A stretch of DNA of 64,000 nucleotides from Oceanotoga teriensis (GCF_003148465.1 NZ_QGGI01000016.1:1-64000), one strand, 5' to 3'; numbered from the stretch's first letter, positions 19,449-29,030 are shown. Program-made: numbers and translations. The notes: generated by a model not told the origin, from the letters alone.

Positions 19449-20312
19449 TTAAATTATTTTATTAAGATTGTTCATACTTTTTATTGTTTTTTCAAAATTC
19501 ACTTCAGACTCAAGGCTTAAAGAGTAATCATAATTATATTCTTTCAATTTATTAATTATATTATTATAATCGATATCTCCTTCAAGAAATATTTCGTGTT
19601 CAAATTCATTTTGATTTTTTTTATAATCTTTTAAATGTATATGATATATATTCTTTATATTATTTTCTATTTCATTAAAAAGATTATTTTTTATATATTT
19701 TTTTGGAATTCTATCATAATTTGCTCTAAAGCTGTTTCCTGGATCCCATAAAAGTTTTATATTGTCGACATTTAAATCATTTAAGAGTTTCCCTGTCATA
19801 TAAGAATTTGGTAAGTATGAATGAGGACAGTTTTCTAAAATAAAAGTAATGTTTTCATGTTTATATTTTTCAGATAATTGTTTAAAATATTTCTTTATAT
19901 TTGAAAAATCTTCATCATCTCCAATTATTTCCTTATCATTTGGAGCTCTAAATGGGAAGATTCTTATTTTATCTGTATTTAAGATGTTAGCAATTTTAAT
20001 TACATATTCCATTTTTTGAAAGTGTTCTTTTATATTTCCTTTAAAAGTTAAAAATTTATTTCCAAAATCAGAAATGTTATAGTTTTCATACAATGGACAC
20101 ATTAAAAATAATGTAGTTGAAAGGCATATTAGATTTAAATCATAAAATCCCAAGAGTTTTTTTATATTATAAGCTTCTTCAATAGTAATATTTTCAATAG
20201 TTTTATTCCATAAAGAGTGTATTTCAACATTTTTATAATTATATTTCTTTATGATTTTTAAAGCTTTTTCAAAATCCATATCAACTTGATCCGTAATAAT
20301 AGATTTTTTCAT
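19449..20312 (-). CDS. Sugar phosphate isomerase/epimerase (TIM barrel)
   Basis: A 287-residue protein of the xylose-isomerase-like/AP-endonuclease-2 superfamily. NVEIHSLWNK, ENITFILENCPHSYLPN, IKLLWDPGNSF, NIYHIHLKDYKKNQ and YSLSLESEVNF give the alternating barrel strands. Their Glu, Asp and His residues would bind one divalent metal. The order E...D...H...E matches epimerases and isomerases acting on ketoses or keto-sugar phosphates. It is tightly packed between the GntR gene (one base) and deoC. Substrate unknown; it presumably works on the same sugar as the PMI-like enzyme. Confidence 0.8.
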   Translation of the reverse strand: MKKSIITDQVDMDFEKALKIIKKYNYKNVEIHSLWNKTIENITIEEAYNIKKLLGFYDLNLICLSTTLFLMCPLYENYNISDFGNKFLTFKGNIKEHFQKMEYVIKIANILNTDKIRIFPFRAPNDKEIIGDDEDFSNIKKYFKQLSEKYKHENITFILENCPHSYLPNSYMTGKLLNDLNVDNIKLLWDPGNSFRANYDRIPKKYIKNNLFNEIENNIKNIYHIHLKDYKKNQNEFEHEIFLEGDIDYNNIINKLKEYNYDYSLSLESEVNFEKTIKSMNNLNKII

Positions 20313-20313
20313 T

Positions 20314-21048
20314 TTATTCTCCTTTTAATTTTATAAAATATTCATATCTGTTTGAAATATAATATCCTTTTGTATACTCTATAATTTTATTTTCTTCATC
20401 GAATGATTTTCTTTTTAAAAGTAATACTGGTTCTCCTTTTTTTATTTCAAGTTTATTACTAATTTTTTCATCCGCACTACATGCAGAAATTCTTTGTTCT
20501 GCATATTTTATATTTATTTTTTTTACTCTTTTTAAGTATTCATATAGTGAATCTGAATATTCATTTATGTCTAAATCTATCTTCATGTTCATATTCATAT
20601 AAGTTTCAAAATAGACTATTGGTTCATTGTCTGCACATCTAACTCTACTTATTTTATAGACTTGTTCACCTGTTTTTACATTTAAAGCTTTACAAACATC
20701 ATCAAATGCTTTAGTTATTAGAATATCTATTGACTTAGTAGATGGTGAAAATCCTCTTTCTTTCATTTCATCTGTAAAACTTTTAATTTTTGATAAGGGT
20801 TCTTCTATCTTTTTCGGTAAAACAATTGTTCCTTTTCCTCTTTTTCTTTTAAGATAACCTTCATTGACAAGTTCAGAAATAGCATCTCTGACTGTTATTC
20901 TACTGATTTCAAATCTTTTTTGAAGTTCTATTTCTGTTGGTATTAATTCTCCAGGAGTATAATCATTTTCTATCATTTCTTTTAAAATCATTTTTAATTG
21001 AATATAAAATGGTATTTCTGTATTTTTCTTATCAATATTATAGGCCAT
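20314..21048 (-). CDS. GntR-family regulator (HutC/UTRA type)
   Basis: A 244-residue repressor. Residues 1-75 are the winged helix (IPFYIQLKMILKEMIE, then ELQKRFEISRITVRDAISELVNEGYLKRKRGKGT). Residues 95-240 are a UTRA effector domain (YKISRVRCADNEPIVYFETYMN). UTRA regulators typically sense a sugar phosphate from the pathway they control. It sits inside the operon (four bases after the PMI-like gene and one before the isomerase) and so probably represses its own operon. Confidence 0.92.
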   Translation of the reverse strand: MAYNIDKKNTEIPFYIQLKMILKEMIENDYTPGELIPTEIELQKRFEISRITVRDAISELVNEGYLKRKRGKGTIVLPKKIEEPLSKIKSFTDEMKERGFSPSTKSIDILITKAFDDVCKALNVKTGEQVYKISRVRCADNEPIVYFETYMNMNMKIDLDINEYSDSLYEYLKRVKKINIKYAEQRISACSADEKISNKLEIKKGEPVLLLKRKSFDEENKIIEYTKGYYISNRYEYFIKLKGE

Positions 21049-21052
21049 CTAA

Positions 21053-22789
21053 TCACCTCTTTATAAATGCTTTTATAGTAGCAAGTTTTTTACCTTTAGT
21101 TTTATCTGTTGGTTCTATTATATAATTTTTTACAGATGCAGGTATTATAAAAGTTTCTGCATAATGAACAATAAATGGTTCAAAAGAATTATCTATTGAT
21201 TTAACAACTGCTTCTTCACCTTCAATTAAGTTTAACACATTTACACTATCAAAGGTTTCATGCAAGACAGGTCCAGTAAACCAATGTCTTCTTGTTTCAA
21301 GAAATTCTCTTTCATGCAATCCTGTTTTTTCTTCTACATAATTTTCTTCATTTTTTATATTTTCTATTTTATTTATTAGATTTTTTTCTACCCATTTCGT
21401 GTTTCTATCCCATTGTATTACATTTTTACCATGTTCTATATGAATAGGTCTTGGTTTTCCATCAAGATCTACTCTACCCCAATCCCAAAGTTTAAATGTA
21501 AAAATATAAGGTGTGGCACTTATTTCAAGAACCATAGTATCTTTACCGGAACAGTGAATAGTTCCAGCAGGAATTAAGAAATGATCATGTTTTTTAACCG
21601 GAAATCTATTTATATACTTTTCATCAGGAAATGATTTTTGACCTTTTTCAGCAGTTTTTAAATCATTTATAAATTCTTCTTTATTTACATTTTCTTTGAG
21701 ACCTAAATAAACTTCACTTCCTTCTTTAGCATCTAAAATATAATAGCTTTCATCTTGTGTAAATTTCATTCCAAAGTTATCTTGAATATATTCTGTTAAT
21801 GGATGAACTTGTAAAGAAAGATTTTGACCTCCCATCGTATCCAAAAAATCGAATCTTATTGGAAATTCATGCCCAAATCTTGCATGAACTCTATTTCCTA
21901 ACAAATTTACAGGTTTATAATATATAATATCAACAGAAGGAATTTCGATAAAATCATTTTCATATAATAAATAAACACTGTTTTCTTCAGGTACTCCATC
22001 AAAAGCCCAAGCATAATTATCTTTATTTTTATCTAAACCGCAAACATTTTTCATCCATTGTCCACCCCAAACACCTGGATCAAAATATGGCACAAGTCTA
22101 AATGGTTTTTTTGATGCTTGTTCTAATCCTTTTCTAAAATCATTTCCTGATAAAAGTTTTGGGTTTTCTTTAATATTGGTATCCAATAAAAAATCTATAT
22201 CATTTAAAATATTTTTTTTATGACGATCTGATATTCTCCATTCAAAGAAAAATCCTCTTTTATACTTACTTTTAAATTCATCATTAGAATTTTCAATATT
22301 CCAATTACTCATTCCATTTTTATATCTATTCTGAATTTCCCATCTTGCTATATCGGCATAAATATAAATGTCTCCTTTAGTTACTAATCCAGCTCCAACT
22401 CCATATAATAATATTATTCCTTCATTTATATTATTGATTTCATTTTTCATATTTTTTATTAATTCAGGTTTAAAATAATGATCGAGTTTTTTATGATTTA
22501 TAACTCCAAATACTCTATCATCTGTTAAATAGTCTGAAATTTTTTCTGTTAGTTCTTTTCCACTTAATGCACATTTATTGGAATTAAAAAAATAGTCAAT
22601 ATTTAATTCTTTAAATCCATTTATTATTTCATTTTCATCTACTCCTGGATACATATCTATAACTATTATTGTTTTTTGTTTTTTTAATTTTTTCTTTAAG
22701 AAATTACATATGCTACCATACCCTTTTATAATTTGGTTTTCAAAATTTTCTATTTTTATTTTAGGGTATTTGTCATAATTATTGTACAT
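21053..22789 (-). CDS. PMI-like cupin enzyme with an N-terminal kinase-like extension
   Basis: 578 residues, twice the size of ordinary class I mannose-6-phosphate isomerase. Residues about 220-578 carry the PMI cupin core: FDFLDTMGGQNLSLQVHPLTEY (zinc Gln and His), DESYYILDA (Glu), and HFLIPAGTIHCSG (His). Residues 1-200 hold TIIVIDMYPGVDENEI, a DRVFG segment and IILLYGVGAGLV. They look like a nucleoside-kinase-type alpha/beta fold but lack a G-x4-GKS P-loop. The related long proteins I know of are annotated only as class I PMI. First gene of the isomerase/deoC operon; a second, normal-length PMI is encoded at 25730. The second domain's role is unknown, perhaps sugar-phosphate binding. Confidence 0.78.
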   Translation of the reverse strand: MYNNYDKYPKIKIENFENQIIKGYGSICNFLKKKLKKQKTIIVIDMYPGVDENEIINGFKELNIDYFFNSNKCALSGKELTEKISDYLTDDRVFGVINHKKLDHYFKPELIKNMKNEINNINEGIILLYGVGAGLVTKGDIYIYADIARWEIQNRYKNGMSNWNIENSNDEFKSKYKRGFFFEWRISDRHKKNILNDIDFLLDTNIKENPKLLSGNDFRKGLEQASKKPFRLVPYFDPGVWGGQWMKNVCGLDKNKDNYAWAFDGVPEENSVYLLYENDFIEIPSVDIIYYKPVNLLGNRVHARFGHEFPIRFDFLDTMGGQNLSLQVHPLTEYIQDNFGMKFTQDESYYILDAKEGSEVYLGLKENVNKEEFINDLKTAEKGQKSFPDEKYINRFPVKKHDHFLIPAGTIHCSGKDTMVLEISATPYIFTFKLWDWGRVDLDGKPRPIHIEHGKNVIQWDRNTKWVEKNLINKIENIKNEENYVEEKTGLHEREFLETRRHWFTGPVLHETFDSVNVLNLIEGEEAVVKSIDNSFEPFIVHYAETFIIPASVKNYIIEPTDKTKGKKLATIKAFIKR

Positions 22790-23094
22790 AAATATATCCC
22801 TCCTAATTTTTGTTATGACTTTTTAACCTATATATTCAATATGTAAGTATCATGTTATTATTTTTATTATATACTATAAAAAAAAATTTATCAAGTTTGA
22901 TAGAAAAAGAATTTTGATTATATCTTTTATTATTTTATGTCAGTACTATGTAAATATAAAAAATTAAGTTTTTTGATATAATGATAAAATATATGGTTAT
23001 AATCGCCTCAGATTTTATTTTTTTATTATTTTTGAGGCTTTACTATGTAATTACATTATGATATAAATATAATAAATAAAGGAGGTTTCAAGAG
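22790..23094. promoter_or_regulatory. Divergent regulatory region between the two sugar operons
   Basis: A 305-base non-coding region. On the plus strand TTGATA (22973-22978) and TATAAT (22998-23003) are 19 bases apart. Another TATAAT is at 22977-22982. A 6-bp stem GCCTCA/TGAGGC (about 23004-23041) lies in the PTS 5-prime leader. It lacks a good T-run, so I do not call it a terminator. Operators for the two GntR proteins are likely here but none could be fixed. Confidence 0.4.
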
Positions 23095-23526
23095 ATGATA
23101 GGTATTGTAGTTTCAAGTCATGGCAACCTTGCAGAAGGTGTTTTAGATTCTTTAGGAATGATCATGGGAGTTCCTGAAAATGTTAAAGCTGTATGTTTAA
23201 AGAATAATTTAGGAATTGAAGAGTTCAACAAACAACTTTCTAAAACTTTGAATGAAGTTAAAAGTAGTGATGGTGTACTTATACTTACAGATCTTCAAAG
23301 TGGAACACCATATAATAGTAGTGTTTATTTTTCAACTTCTAAATTATTTGATTTTGAAATAGAAATAATTGCTGGTTTAAATCTCGGAATGCTCTTAGAA
23401 GTATGTGCCCAAAGAGACTTTTCCAATTTAAAATCTTTAAAAACAATTGCTTTAAATGCAGGAAGACAGTCTATTAATTCTTTCGAAAAGATTTTAGATA
23501 TTGATGAACAAGAAGAAGAACTTTAA
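23095..23526 (+). CDS. Mannose-family PTS component IIA
   Basis: A 143-residue cytoplasmic phosphocarrier accepting phosphate from HPr. IVVSSHGNLAEGV carries the phospho-His9. VLILTDLQSGTPYNSSVY is the conserved family strand-loop. GGAGG lies just upstream. First gene of a IIA-IIB-IIC-IID set, then PMI and GntR. The sugar is probably mannose, fructose, sorbose or a relative, because the operon carries a PMI. Confidence 0.93.
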   Translation: MIGIVVSSHGNLAEGVLDSLGMIMGVPENVKAVCLKNNLGIEEFNKQLSKTLNEVKSSDGVLILTDLQSGTPYNSSVYFSTSKLFDFEIEIIAGLNLGMLLEVCAQRDFSNLKSLKTIALNAGRQSINSFEKILDIDEQEEEL

Positions 23527-23537
23527 GGAGGGATATT

Positions 23538-24026
23538 ATGGCAATCACACTAGTTAGAGTAGATGACAGAATAATTCATGGACAAGTTTTAACTCAATGG
23601 ACAAGAATATATAAATGCGATGGAATAATAGTTGTTAATGATAATCTTTCAGAAAATAAATCTTTAGGAAATGTTTATAAGAATGCCGCTCCTGAAAATA
23701 TAAAGGTACATATTTTTTCAGTTGAAAAGACTATAAGAAAATTACCTGAAGCTATTAAAAGCCAAAAAAATTATTTTTTGATTTCTAAAACTCCTTTAGA
23801 ATTGAAAACACTTTTGGAAAATAATATAAGTTTTGGTAATTATATAGTTTATGGTCCTTCAAGTTATAGAGATAATACTACAACAATAGGTGCTAATCAG
23901 TCATTAACAAAAGATGAAATGGATGCTTGTGAATTTTTCTTTAAAAATAATATAGATATAGATTTTAAATTAATACCAAATAAAAAGGGATTTAAATGGT
24001 CTGAAATTAGAGAAAAATATTATTAA
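23538..24026 (+). CDS. Mannose/sorbose-family PTS component IIB
   Basis: A 162-residue phosphotransfer protein that passes phosphate to the sugar on IIC/IID. It begins MAITLVRVDDRIIHGQVLTQW, with the phospho-His14 in DDRIIHGQV. The GPSSYRDNTTTIGANQSLTKDE segment and overall length agree with SorB/ManX-B proteins. Free-standing IIB, separate from IIA, is the sorbose/N-acetylgalactosamine arrangement rather than the fused ManX form. It is 11 bases behind IIA and 17 before IIC. Confidence 0.94.
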   Translation: MAITLVRVDDRIIHGQVLTQWTRIYKCDGIIVVNDNLSENKSLGNVYKNAAPENIKVHIFSVEKTIRKLPEAIKSQKNYFLISKTPLELKTLLENNISFGNYIVYGPSSYRDNTTTIGANQSLTKDEMDACEFFFKNNIDIDFKLIPNKKGFKWSEIREKYY

Positions 24027-24043
24027 GTGAAAGGGGGAGTATT

Positions 24044-24853
24044 ATGCTTTTTCAAGCTATATTACTCGGGCTTTTTTGTTATGTTGCAAGTTTAGGTGTT
24101 CCTTGGTTTTTTGGTACTACAGGAGGTTTTTATTATTTAAGTCGTCCACTTATATCTGGAATGTTTGTTGGAATTATTCTTGGAGATATTCAGACAGGTA
24201 TAATAATAGGTGCTGCAGTACAAGCTTTATATCTGTCTTTGATAGTTCCAGGAGGAGTAGCGGCAGCAGATATAACTTTTGTTGCATATCCTGCAATAGC
24301 TCTTGCAATGCTTTCTGGTGCTGATGTTCAAGTTGCAATAGCTCTTGCTGCTACAATAGGTCTTTTAGGTGTTATACTTTTTAATTTAATAGAAACTATA
24401 AATACGTTTTGGAATCATCTTGCAGATAAATATGTAGAAAAAGGTGACTTAAAAGGGTTTTGGAGAGCTAATGCTATATATCCTCAAATAACAACTTTTA
24501 TTTTGAGATTTGTTCCTACATTTCTCGCCGTTTATTTTGGTGCTCAATATGCAGAAAATTTTTTGAATTCTATTCCAGATGTGTTAATGCAAATAATGAC
24601 TGTACTCGGTGGAGTTTTACCGGCAGTTGGTATAGGGTTACTTTTAAGTCAAATAATGAAAGAAAAATTTTTATTAGTTTATTTTTTAGTTGGTTTTATT
24701 GGAATAGTTTTTTTGAATTTAAATATGATAGCTCTTACAATTGTTGGAGCAACAATAGCGGTTATGCATTATAAGTATTCTCCAAGAGCTGTTAAAAGTA
24801 ATGCAGGGCCTTCTAATCAAAATATTGATGATGACGATGAGGAGGAGTTATAA
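24044..24853 (+). CDS. Mannose-family PTS permease IIC
   Basis: A 269-residue membrane permease. The N-terminal GLFCYVASLGVPWFFGTTGGFYYLSRPLISGMFVGIILGD and the AAVQALYLSLIVPGG segment are hallmark IIC(Man) sequences that form the sugar path. The hydrophilic tail is Asp/Glu-rich (DDDDEEEL). AAAGGGGGAG precedes the ATG. Its stop overlaps the IID start, so both subunits of the membrane complex are coupled. Confidence 0.95.
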   Translation: MLFQAILLGLFCYVASLGVPWFFGTTGGFYYLSRPLISGMFVGIILGDIQTGIIIGAAVQALYLSLIVPGGVAAADITFVAYPAIALAMLSGADVQVAIALAATIGLLGVILFNLIETINTFWNHLADKYVEKGDLKGFWRANAIYPQITTFILRFVPTFLAVYFGAQYAENFLNSIPDVLMQIMTVLGGVLPAVGIGLLLSQIMKEKFLLVYFLVGFIGIVFLNLNMIALTIVGATIAVMHYKYSPRAVKSNAGPSNQNIDDDDEEEL

Positions 24854-25674
24854 TGAATAATAAAAATTTTAAAAAGAAATTATCTAAAAAAGATTTATTT
24901 AAAAGTTGGTGGTCATGGATTCATTTTAATCTTGCAGCAATAAGTTTTGAAAGACTTGAAGGAACTTCTTTTGGTCAATCTATGCTCCTCATAATAAATA
25001 AATTATATGATACTAAAGAAGAAAAAGCTAAAGCTTTAAAACGTCATACAGGTTTTTATAACACTGAACCTCAAATTGGAGCAATAGTGAATGGAATAAC
25101 TGTTGGTCTTGAAGAAGCTAAAGCCAATGATCAACCTGTAGAAGATGAATTGATTGAAGGGGTTAAAGTCGGTTTAATGGGACCTATTGCAGGTGTAGGC
25201 GATGTAATAATACAAGGTATACTTGTACCATTATTATTGAGTATTGGTATGGGTTTAGCTGCTGATGGAAGTATTCTTGGCCCTTTATTTTATACAGTAA
25301 CTTGGTTGCCTTTAAGTCTTTTTGTATCCTACTTTCTGTTTAAAAAAGGATATACTCTTGGATTAGATGCTGTAAATATAATTGTCGGTGAAGAAGCAAA
25401 AAGATTAACAGAAGCTTTTAAAATACTTGGAATAGTTGTAATGGGTGGAATATCTGCTAGTTTTGTTAAATTAAATATAAGTGCTGTTTTTGATAATGGA
25501 AAAGCTGTTATTAATTTTCAAGAATTGATAGATGGAATATTTCCAAAGTTATTACCTCTTTTAATAGTATTATTATCTTGGAAATTACTTCAAAAAAAGA
25601 GCATAACTCCTTTAAAACTTATGGGAATATATTTATTATTATCTATAGTTGGAGTTTTTCTTGGTATATTTTAA
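24853..25674 (+). CDS. Mannose-family PTS permease IID
   Basis: A 273-residue partner of IIC. KSWWSWIHFNLAAISFERLEG, the helix-forming AKALKRHTGFYNTEPQIGAIVNG, and VGLMGPIAGVGDVIIQGILVPLL are IID signatures. Two or three membrane spans follow in the C-terminal half. Start ATG 24853 overlaps the IIC stop. A small hairpin lies directly after its stop and may lower read-through into the PMI gene. Confidence 0.95.
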   Translation: MNNKNFKKKLSKKDLFKSWWSWIHFNLAAISFERLEGTSFGQSMLLIINKLYDTKEEKAKALKRHTGFYNTEPQIGAIVNGITVGLEEAKANDQPVEDELIEGVKVGLMGPIAGVGDVIIQGILVPLLLSIGMGLAADGSILGPLFYTVTWLPLSLFVSYFLFKKGYTLGLDAVNIIVGEEAKRLTEAFKILGIVVMGGISASFVKLNISAVFDNGKAVINFQELIDGIFPKLLPLLIVLLSWKLLQKKSITPLKLMGIYLLLSIVGVFLGIF

Positions 25675-25679
25675 ATCCA

Positions 25680-25704
25680 AAACACCTTCTAAAAGAAGGT
25701 GTTT
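25680..25704 (+). terminator. Attenuator-like hairpin between IID and PMI
   Basis: AAACACCTTCT and AGAAGGTGTTT form an 11-bp stem with loop AAA, followed by only a weak T-run (ATCTTT). It probably causes partial termination or RNA processing within the operon. Confidence 0.55.
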
Positions 25705-25729
25705 ATCTTTAATAATGGGAGATGATTTG

Positions 25730-26656
25730 ATGTATCCTTTAAAGTTTGAATTTATACCTATTAAAAAAATATGGGCTGGAAAAAAATTAAATAATATAAA
25801 AAATGTAGATAAAGGAATTGGAATAACTTGGGATTTCAGTGCTCATAAAACAGCTGATTGTAAGATAAAAAATGGTAAATTTAAAGGTGAAACTTTAACA
25901 GAGTTAATAAAAAATAATTCTGATGATATTCTTGGAAAAAATATTAATCAAAAAGATCTTGTAAGAGTTGCTTATTTGGATGCTGATGAACATCTTTCAA
26001 TACAAGTTCATCCAGATAATAATTATGCTTTAAAAATCGAGAATGATAATGGAAAAACAGAAACTTGGTATATAGTTGATGCCGATGAAGGTGCCTATTT
26101 GTATGCAGGAACATCATTAAAGAAAAAAAGTGAAGTTATTAAGGCTATTGAAGATAATAATTTAGAAAATTTTTTGAATAGAATTTATGTAAAAAAAGGT
26201 GATGTTGTATCTATTCCGGCCGGAACAATACATGCTCTTGGAAAAGGAATATTGGCAATAGAAGTTGGACAGAATAGTAATATAACCTATAGATTATATG
26301 ATTTTGGTAGAGGTAGAGATTTGGATATAAAAAAGTCTTTAGATGTTATAGATATAAAATCTCAAGGAGTTATAGTAAAAAACATAGATATAGAAAGAGA
26401 AAATTATGTGATTAGAAAAACGTGTAAAGAGGTTTATACTATGAATATTATAGATGTACAAAAATACTATAATGGGAATGAAGAAAATAAGTTTAAGGTT
26501 TATACTTGTGTAAATGGTGAGTTTAATTTGAAATATAAAAAAGAATGTGAAACTATTAAAAATGGTGAAAGTATATTTATAGCTGCCAATTTCAAGAATT
26601 ATTTATTTGAAGGTTTAGGTACATTAATAGAAAGTTATGTAACTACCAACTATTAA
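25730..26656 (+). CDS. manA: Class I mannose-6-phosphate isomerase
   Basis: A 308-residue zinc cupin interconverting mannose 6-phosphate and fructose 6-phosphate. ATG 25730 has GGGAG eight bases upstream and gives MYPLKFEFIPIKKIWAGKKL, the common N-terminus of short Firmicute-type PMIs. Metal ligands are in LSIQVHPD (Gln, His), GKTETWYIVDA (Glu) and VSIPAGTIHALG (His). ITYRLYDFGR supplies the usual catalytic Arg. It follows the mannose-family PTS and so would channel mannose 6-phosphate into glycolysis. Confidence 0.9.
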   Translation: MYPLKFEFIPIKKIWAGKKLNNIKNVDKGIGITWDFSAHKTADCKIKNGKFKGETLTELIKNNSDDILGKNINQKDLVRVAYLDADEHLSIQVHPDNNYALKIENDNGKTETWYIVDADEGAYLYAGTSLKKKSEVIKAIEDNNLENFLNRIYVKKGDVVSIPAGTIHALGKGILAIEVGQNSNITYRLYDFGRGRDLDIKKSLDVIDIKSQGVIVKNIDIERENYVIRKTCKEVYTMNIIDVQKYYNGNEENKFKVYTCVNGEFNLKYKKECETIKNGESIFIAANFKNYLFEGLGTLIESYVTTNY

Positions 26657-26668
26657 AAAAGAATAATA

Positions 26669-26677
26669 TGTTATAAT
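26669..26677 (+). promoter_or_regulatory. Extended -10 promoter of the second GntR gene
   Basis: TGTTATAAT, an extended -10 (TG-n-TATAAT), lies 43 bases before the start codon. It allows separate expression of the regulator. Confidence 0.5.
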
Positions 26678-26719
26678 AAATATAGAATTTAGTCTTAATA
26701 ATAAGGAGAATGTAAAAAA

Positions 26720-27493
26720 ATGTTTAAACCACAAGAACTTAACAAAAAATCTCCAGTTCCATTATATTATCAGCTTCAGCAAATAATAGTTACAGCTATA
26801 AAAAATAAATACTTTTTAGAAGGCGATATATTACCAACTGAAATAGAGTTGAGTGAAATGTTTAAGATAAGTAGACCTACTGTAAGACAAGCTCTCAAAA
26901 ATCTTGTTGAAAAAGGATATTTATACAGAATAAAAGGAAAAGGAACTTTTGTTACAAAGCCTAAAGTAACACAAGAATATACAAGATTTATAGAAAGTTA
27001 TAATAGTTCCATGTTAAAAAATGGGTTGATTCCTAAAACAATAGTTTTAGATAAGAAAGTTTTAAAAGCTGATAATATCATATCTAAGAAATTGCAAATA
27101 AAAGAGGGCGAAGAAGTAATAAAATTAAAAAGAGTTAGATATGCCAATCATTTAAAAGAAGAAGAAGTAATTTTTGATACTAATAAACCCATACTTGTCA
27201 CAACTGTGTATACACCAAAAAAAATATTTCCCGAACTATTAAATTATGATTTTGAAGTTTTTTCTTTTTATGAAGTTTTAGAAAAAAATAATTTAAAAGT
27301 TAAAAAAGTTATAAGAGAGCTTGAAGCAAAAAATATAGATAAAGAAAACGCTGAAATACTTGAAATAAATGAAAATGATGCGGTAACTGTTATATCTTCT
27401 ATAGGATATTTAGAAGATGGACAGCCTATAGAATTTTCTACAAGTATTTATCCTGGAGAAAGAAATAAATTTATAATAGAAATTTCAAAATAA
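26720..27493 (+). CDS. GntR-family regulator (HutC/UTRA type)
   Basis: A 257-residue repressor. The winged helix is at residues 10-80 (VPLYYQLQQIIVTAIK, MFKISRPTVRQALKNLVEKGYLYRIKGKGTFV). The UTRA domain is at 100-255 (VIKLKRVRYAN...FDTNKPILVTTVYTP). It is last in the PTS/PMI operon and distinct from the GntR gene at 20314, sharing only family features. It probably controls the PTS operon in response to a sugar phosphate. It has an AAGGAGAA ribosome site. Confidence 0.92.
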   Translation: MFKPQELNKKSPVPLYYQLQQIIVTAIKNKYFLEGDILPTEIELSEMFKISRPTVRQALKNLVEKGYLYRIKGKGTFVTKPKVTQEYTRFIESYNSSMLKNGLIPKTIVLDKKVLKADNIISKKLQIKEGEEVIKLKRVRYANHLKEEEVIFDTNKPILVTTVYTPKKIFPELLNYDFEVFSFYEVLEKNNLKVKKVIRELEAKNIDKENAEILEINENDAVTVISSIGYLEDGQPIEFSTSIYPGERNKFIIEISK

Positions 27494-27535
27494 AAAATAT
27501 CACCTTTAATTTTAAAATTAAAGGTGATATTTTTT
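27494..27535. terminator. Bidirectional terminator
   Basis: A 42-base perfect palindrome whose arms read AAAAATATCACCTTTAATTTT and its complement, flanked by A and T runs. It separates the GntR gene from the converging chemoreceptor remnant. Confidence 0.85.
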
Positions 27536-27540
27536 TATTT

Positions 27541-29030
27541 TTAATATTCAAATCCTTCTATAAATTTTTGTAGATTTTTTAATGTTTTTCTTAAATCATT
27601 ACTTTTTTTAGATATTTCATTTAGATCTTCATTTTGATTTTGAATTGTATTTTTTATTTCATAGATTTCTTCACTTATTTCTTCTGTCGAATTGCTTTGC
27701 TGTTGAGCAGATTCTGATGTATCATCTACTGTTCATTCATCGAGTATATGTGATTCGTTATGTTCTCAAATTGTTTAGATATTTCAAATATTCCTTTATT
27801 TACACTATTTATTGAATTCACTACTTCAAATGTTTCTGTATCCACTAATTTAGCATCATTTTTTATTTCATTTAAAATTTTAGCTATCTCTTCTGTAGCA
27901 TTTTGTGAATCTTCTGCAAGCTTTCTAATTTCATCTGCGACTACTGAAAATCCTTTTCCAGCTGAATCTATATTTTTTATTAAATGTCTTAATGAATCTG
28001 TTGTTTTATTTATAGCTTTTGCAAGTTTTCCTATTTCATTTTTTGAATTTATATCTATTTCTTCATTTTTCAATATTCCTTTCCCAAGTTTTTCTATTCC
28101 ATCTAATACTTTATCTAATGGATTTGTTATTTTATTTTTTATGAAAAAATATCCTATTATTGCACCAAATATTGTAAAACCTATACCTATTATGAACATG
28201 GTTATAAATTTAGCTCTATCTTTTTCATATATTTCGCTTTTATTAACTGTTGTGAATACAAACCAATCAGTACCATAAATTTTTGAATAAAAAGCAACTT
28301 TTTTTATTTTTTCAAATTCATATTCTATGTAACCCGAATCACCCTCGATCGGATCTGATTCAGCTAAATTTGCCATATTAATTCCAATGTTTTCAGTTTT
28401 AGGATGCAAAACAGCATTTCCATCTTTATCTAATATAAATGAATATGAAGTTTCAAAATCAGATTTTTTAAGATCTTCAGTCAATGATTTTAGACTGAAA
28501 TCTATTCCTAAAATTCCTACAGTTTCTTCATTTTGAATCGATTTAGACATAGAAATTATGAGATCATTAGTCACTGCATCTATATAAGGGGGTGTATATA
28601 TTATATTTTTATTATCTTCTAAAGCTTTTTTATACCAATCTCTCGTAGTTACATCAAACCCTTCAGGAAGTTCTGCATCCGGTTTTATTAATATTTCTCC
28701 ATCTGAAAGACCTAAGTATATTGATATGACTTGAGGATATGTTTTTAATACATTATCAAAAGTTTTATACATCCAAATTCTTTCATCAAATTCGTTTTTA
28801 TATGCACCTTTTACATTGGGGTCTATGGCCATAAAGTTTACAAGGGATGTTAAAGGTTCAAAATAATTAGTTATTATTTGTGATTTTCCTTGAATATCTG
28901 CGAGTATTCTAACATTTGCACTACTTGTGGCATTTTGATAAGAACTTATTGTTATGTATAATGTAAAGATTCCCATAGGGATAGCTATAAGAAAAATTAA
29001 TAGTAAAATAACTTGTTTTTTTAGTGACAT
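27541..29030 (-). pseudogene. Methyl-accepting chemotaxis protein, damaged twice
   Basis: The N-terminus has a membrane span (VILLLIFLIAIPMGIFTLYI), a Cache sensor (residues 35-265, with FDERIWMYKTF and TTRDWYKKALEDNKNIIYTPPYIDA), a second span and a HAMP segment. At residue about 340 HAMP runs straight into DSAGKGFSVVADEIRKLAEDS. The 100 or so residues that normally come between, including the QTNLLALNAAIEAARA hairpin tip, are missing. The frame then stops at 27726 in YSMNEQ, yet one frame over the rest continues as VDDTSESAQQQSNSTEEISEEI to a natural stop at 27541. So there is one in-frame deletion and one frameshift. Without the tip it could not contact CheA/CheW. Confidence 0.85.

Noticed and set aside
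23004-23041. Stem GCCTCA/TGAGGC before the mannose-type PTS operon as a terminator or riboswitch
   Set aside because: Short stem with a long A+T loop and a poor T-run; kept only as a possible leader hairpin.
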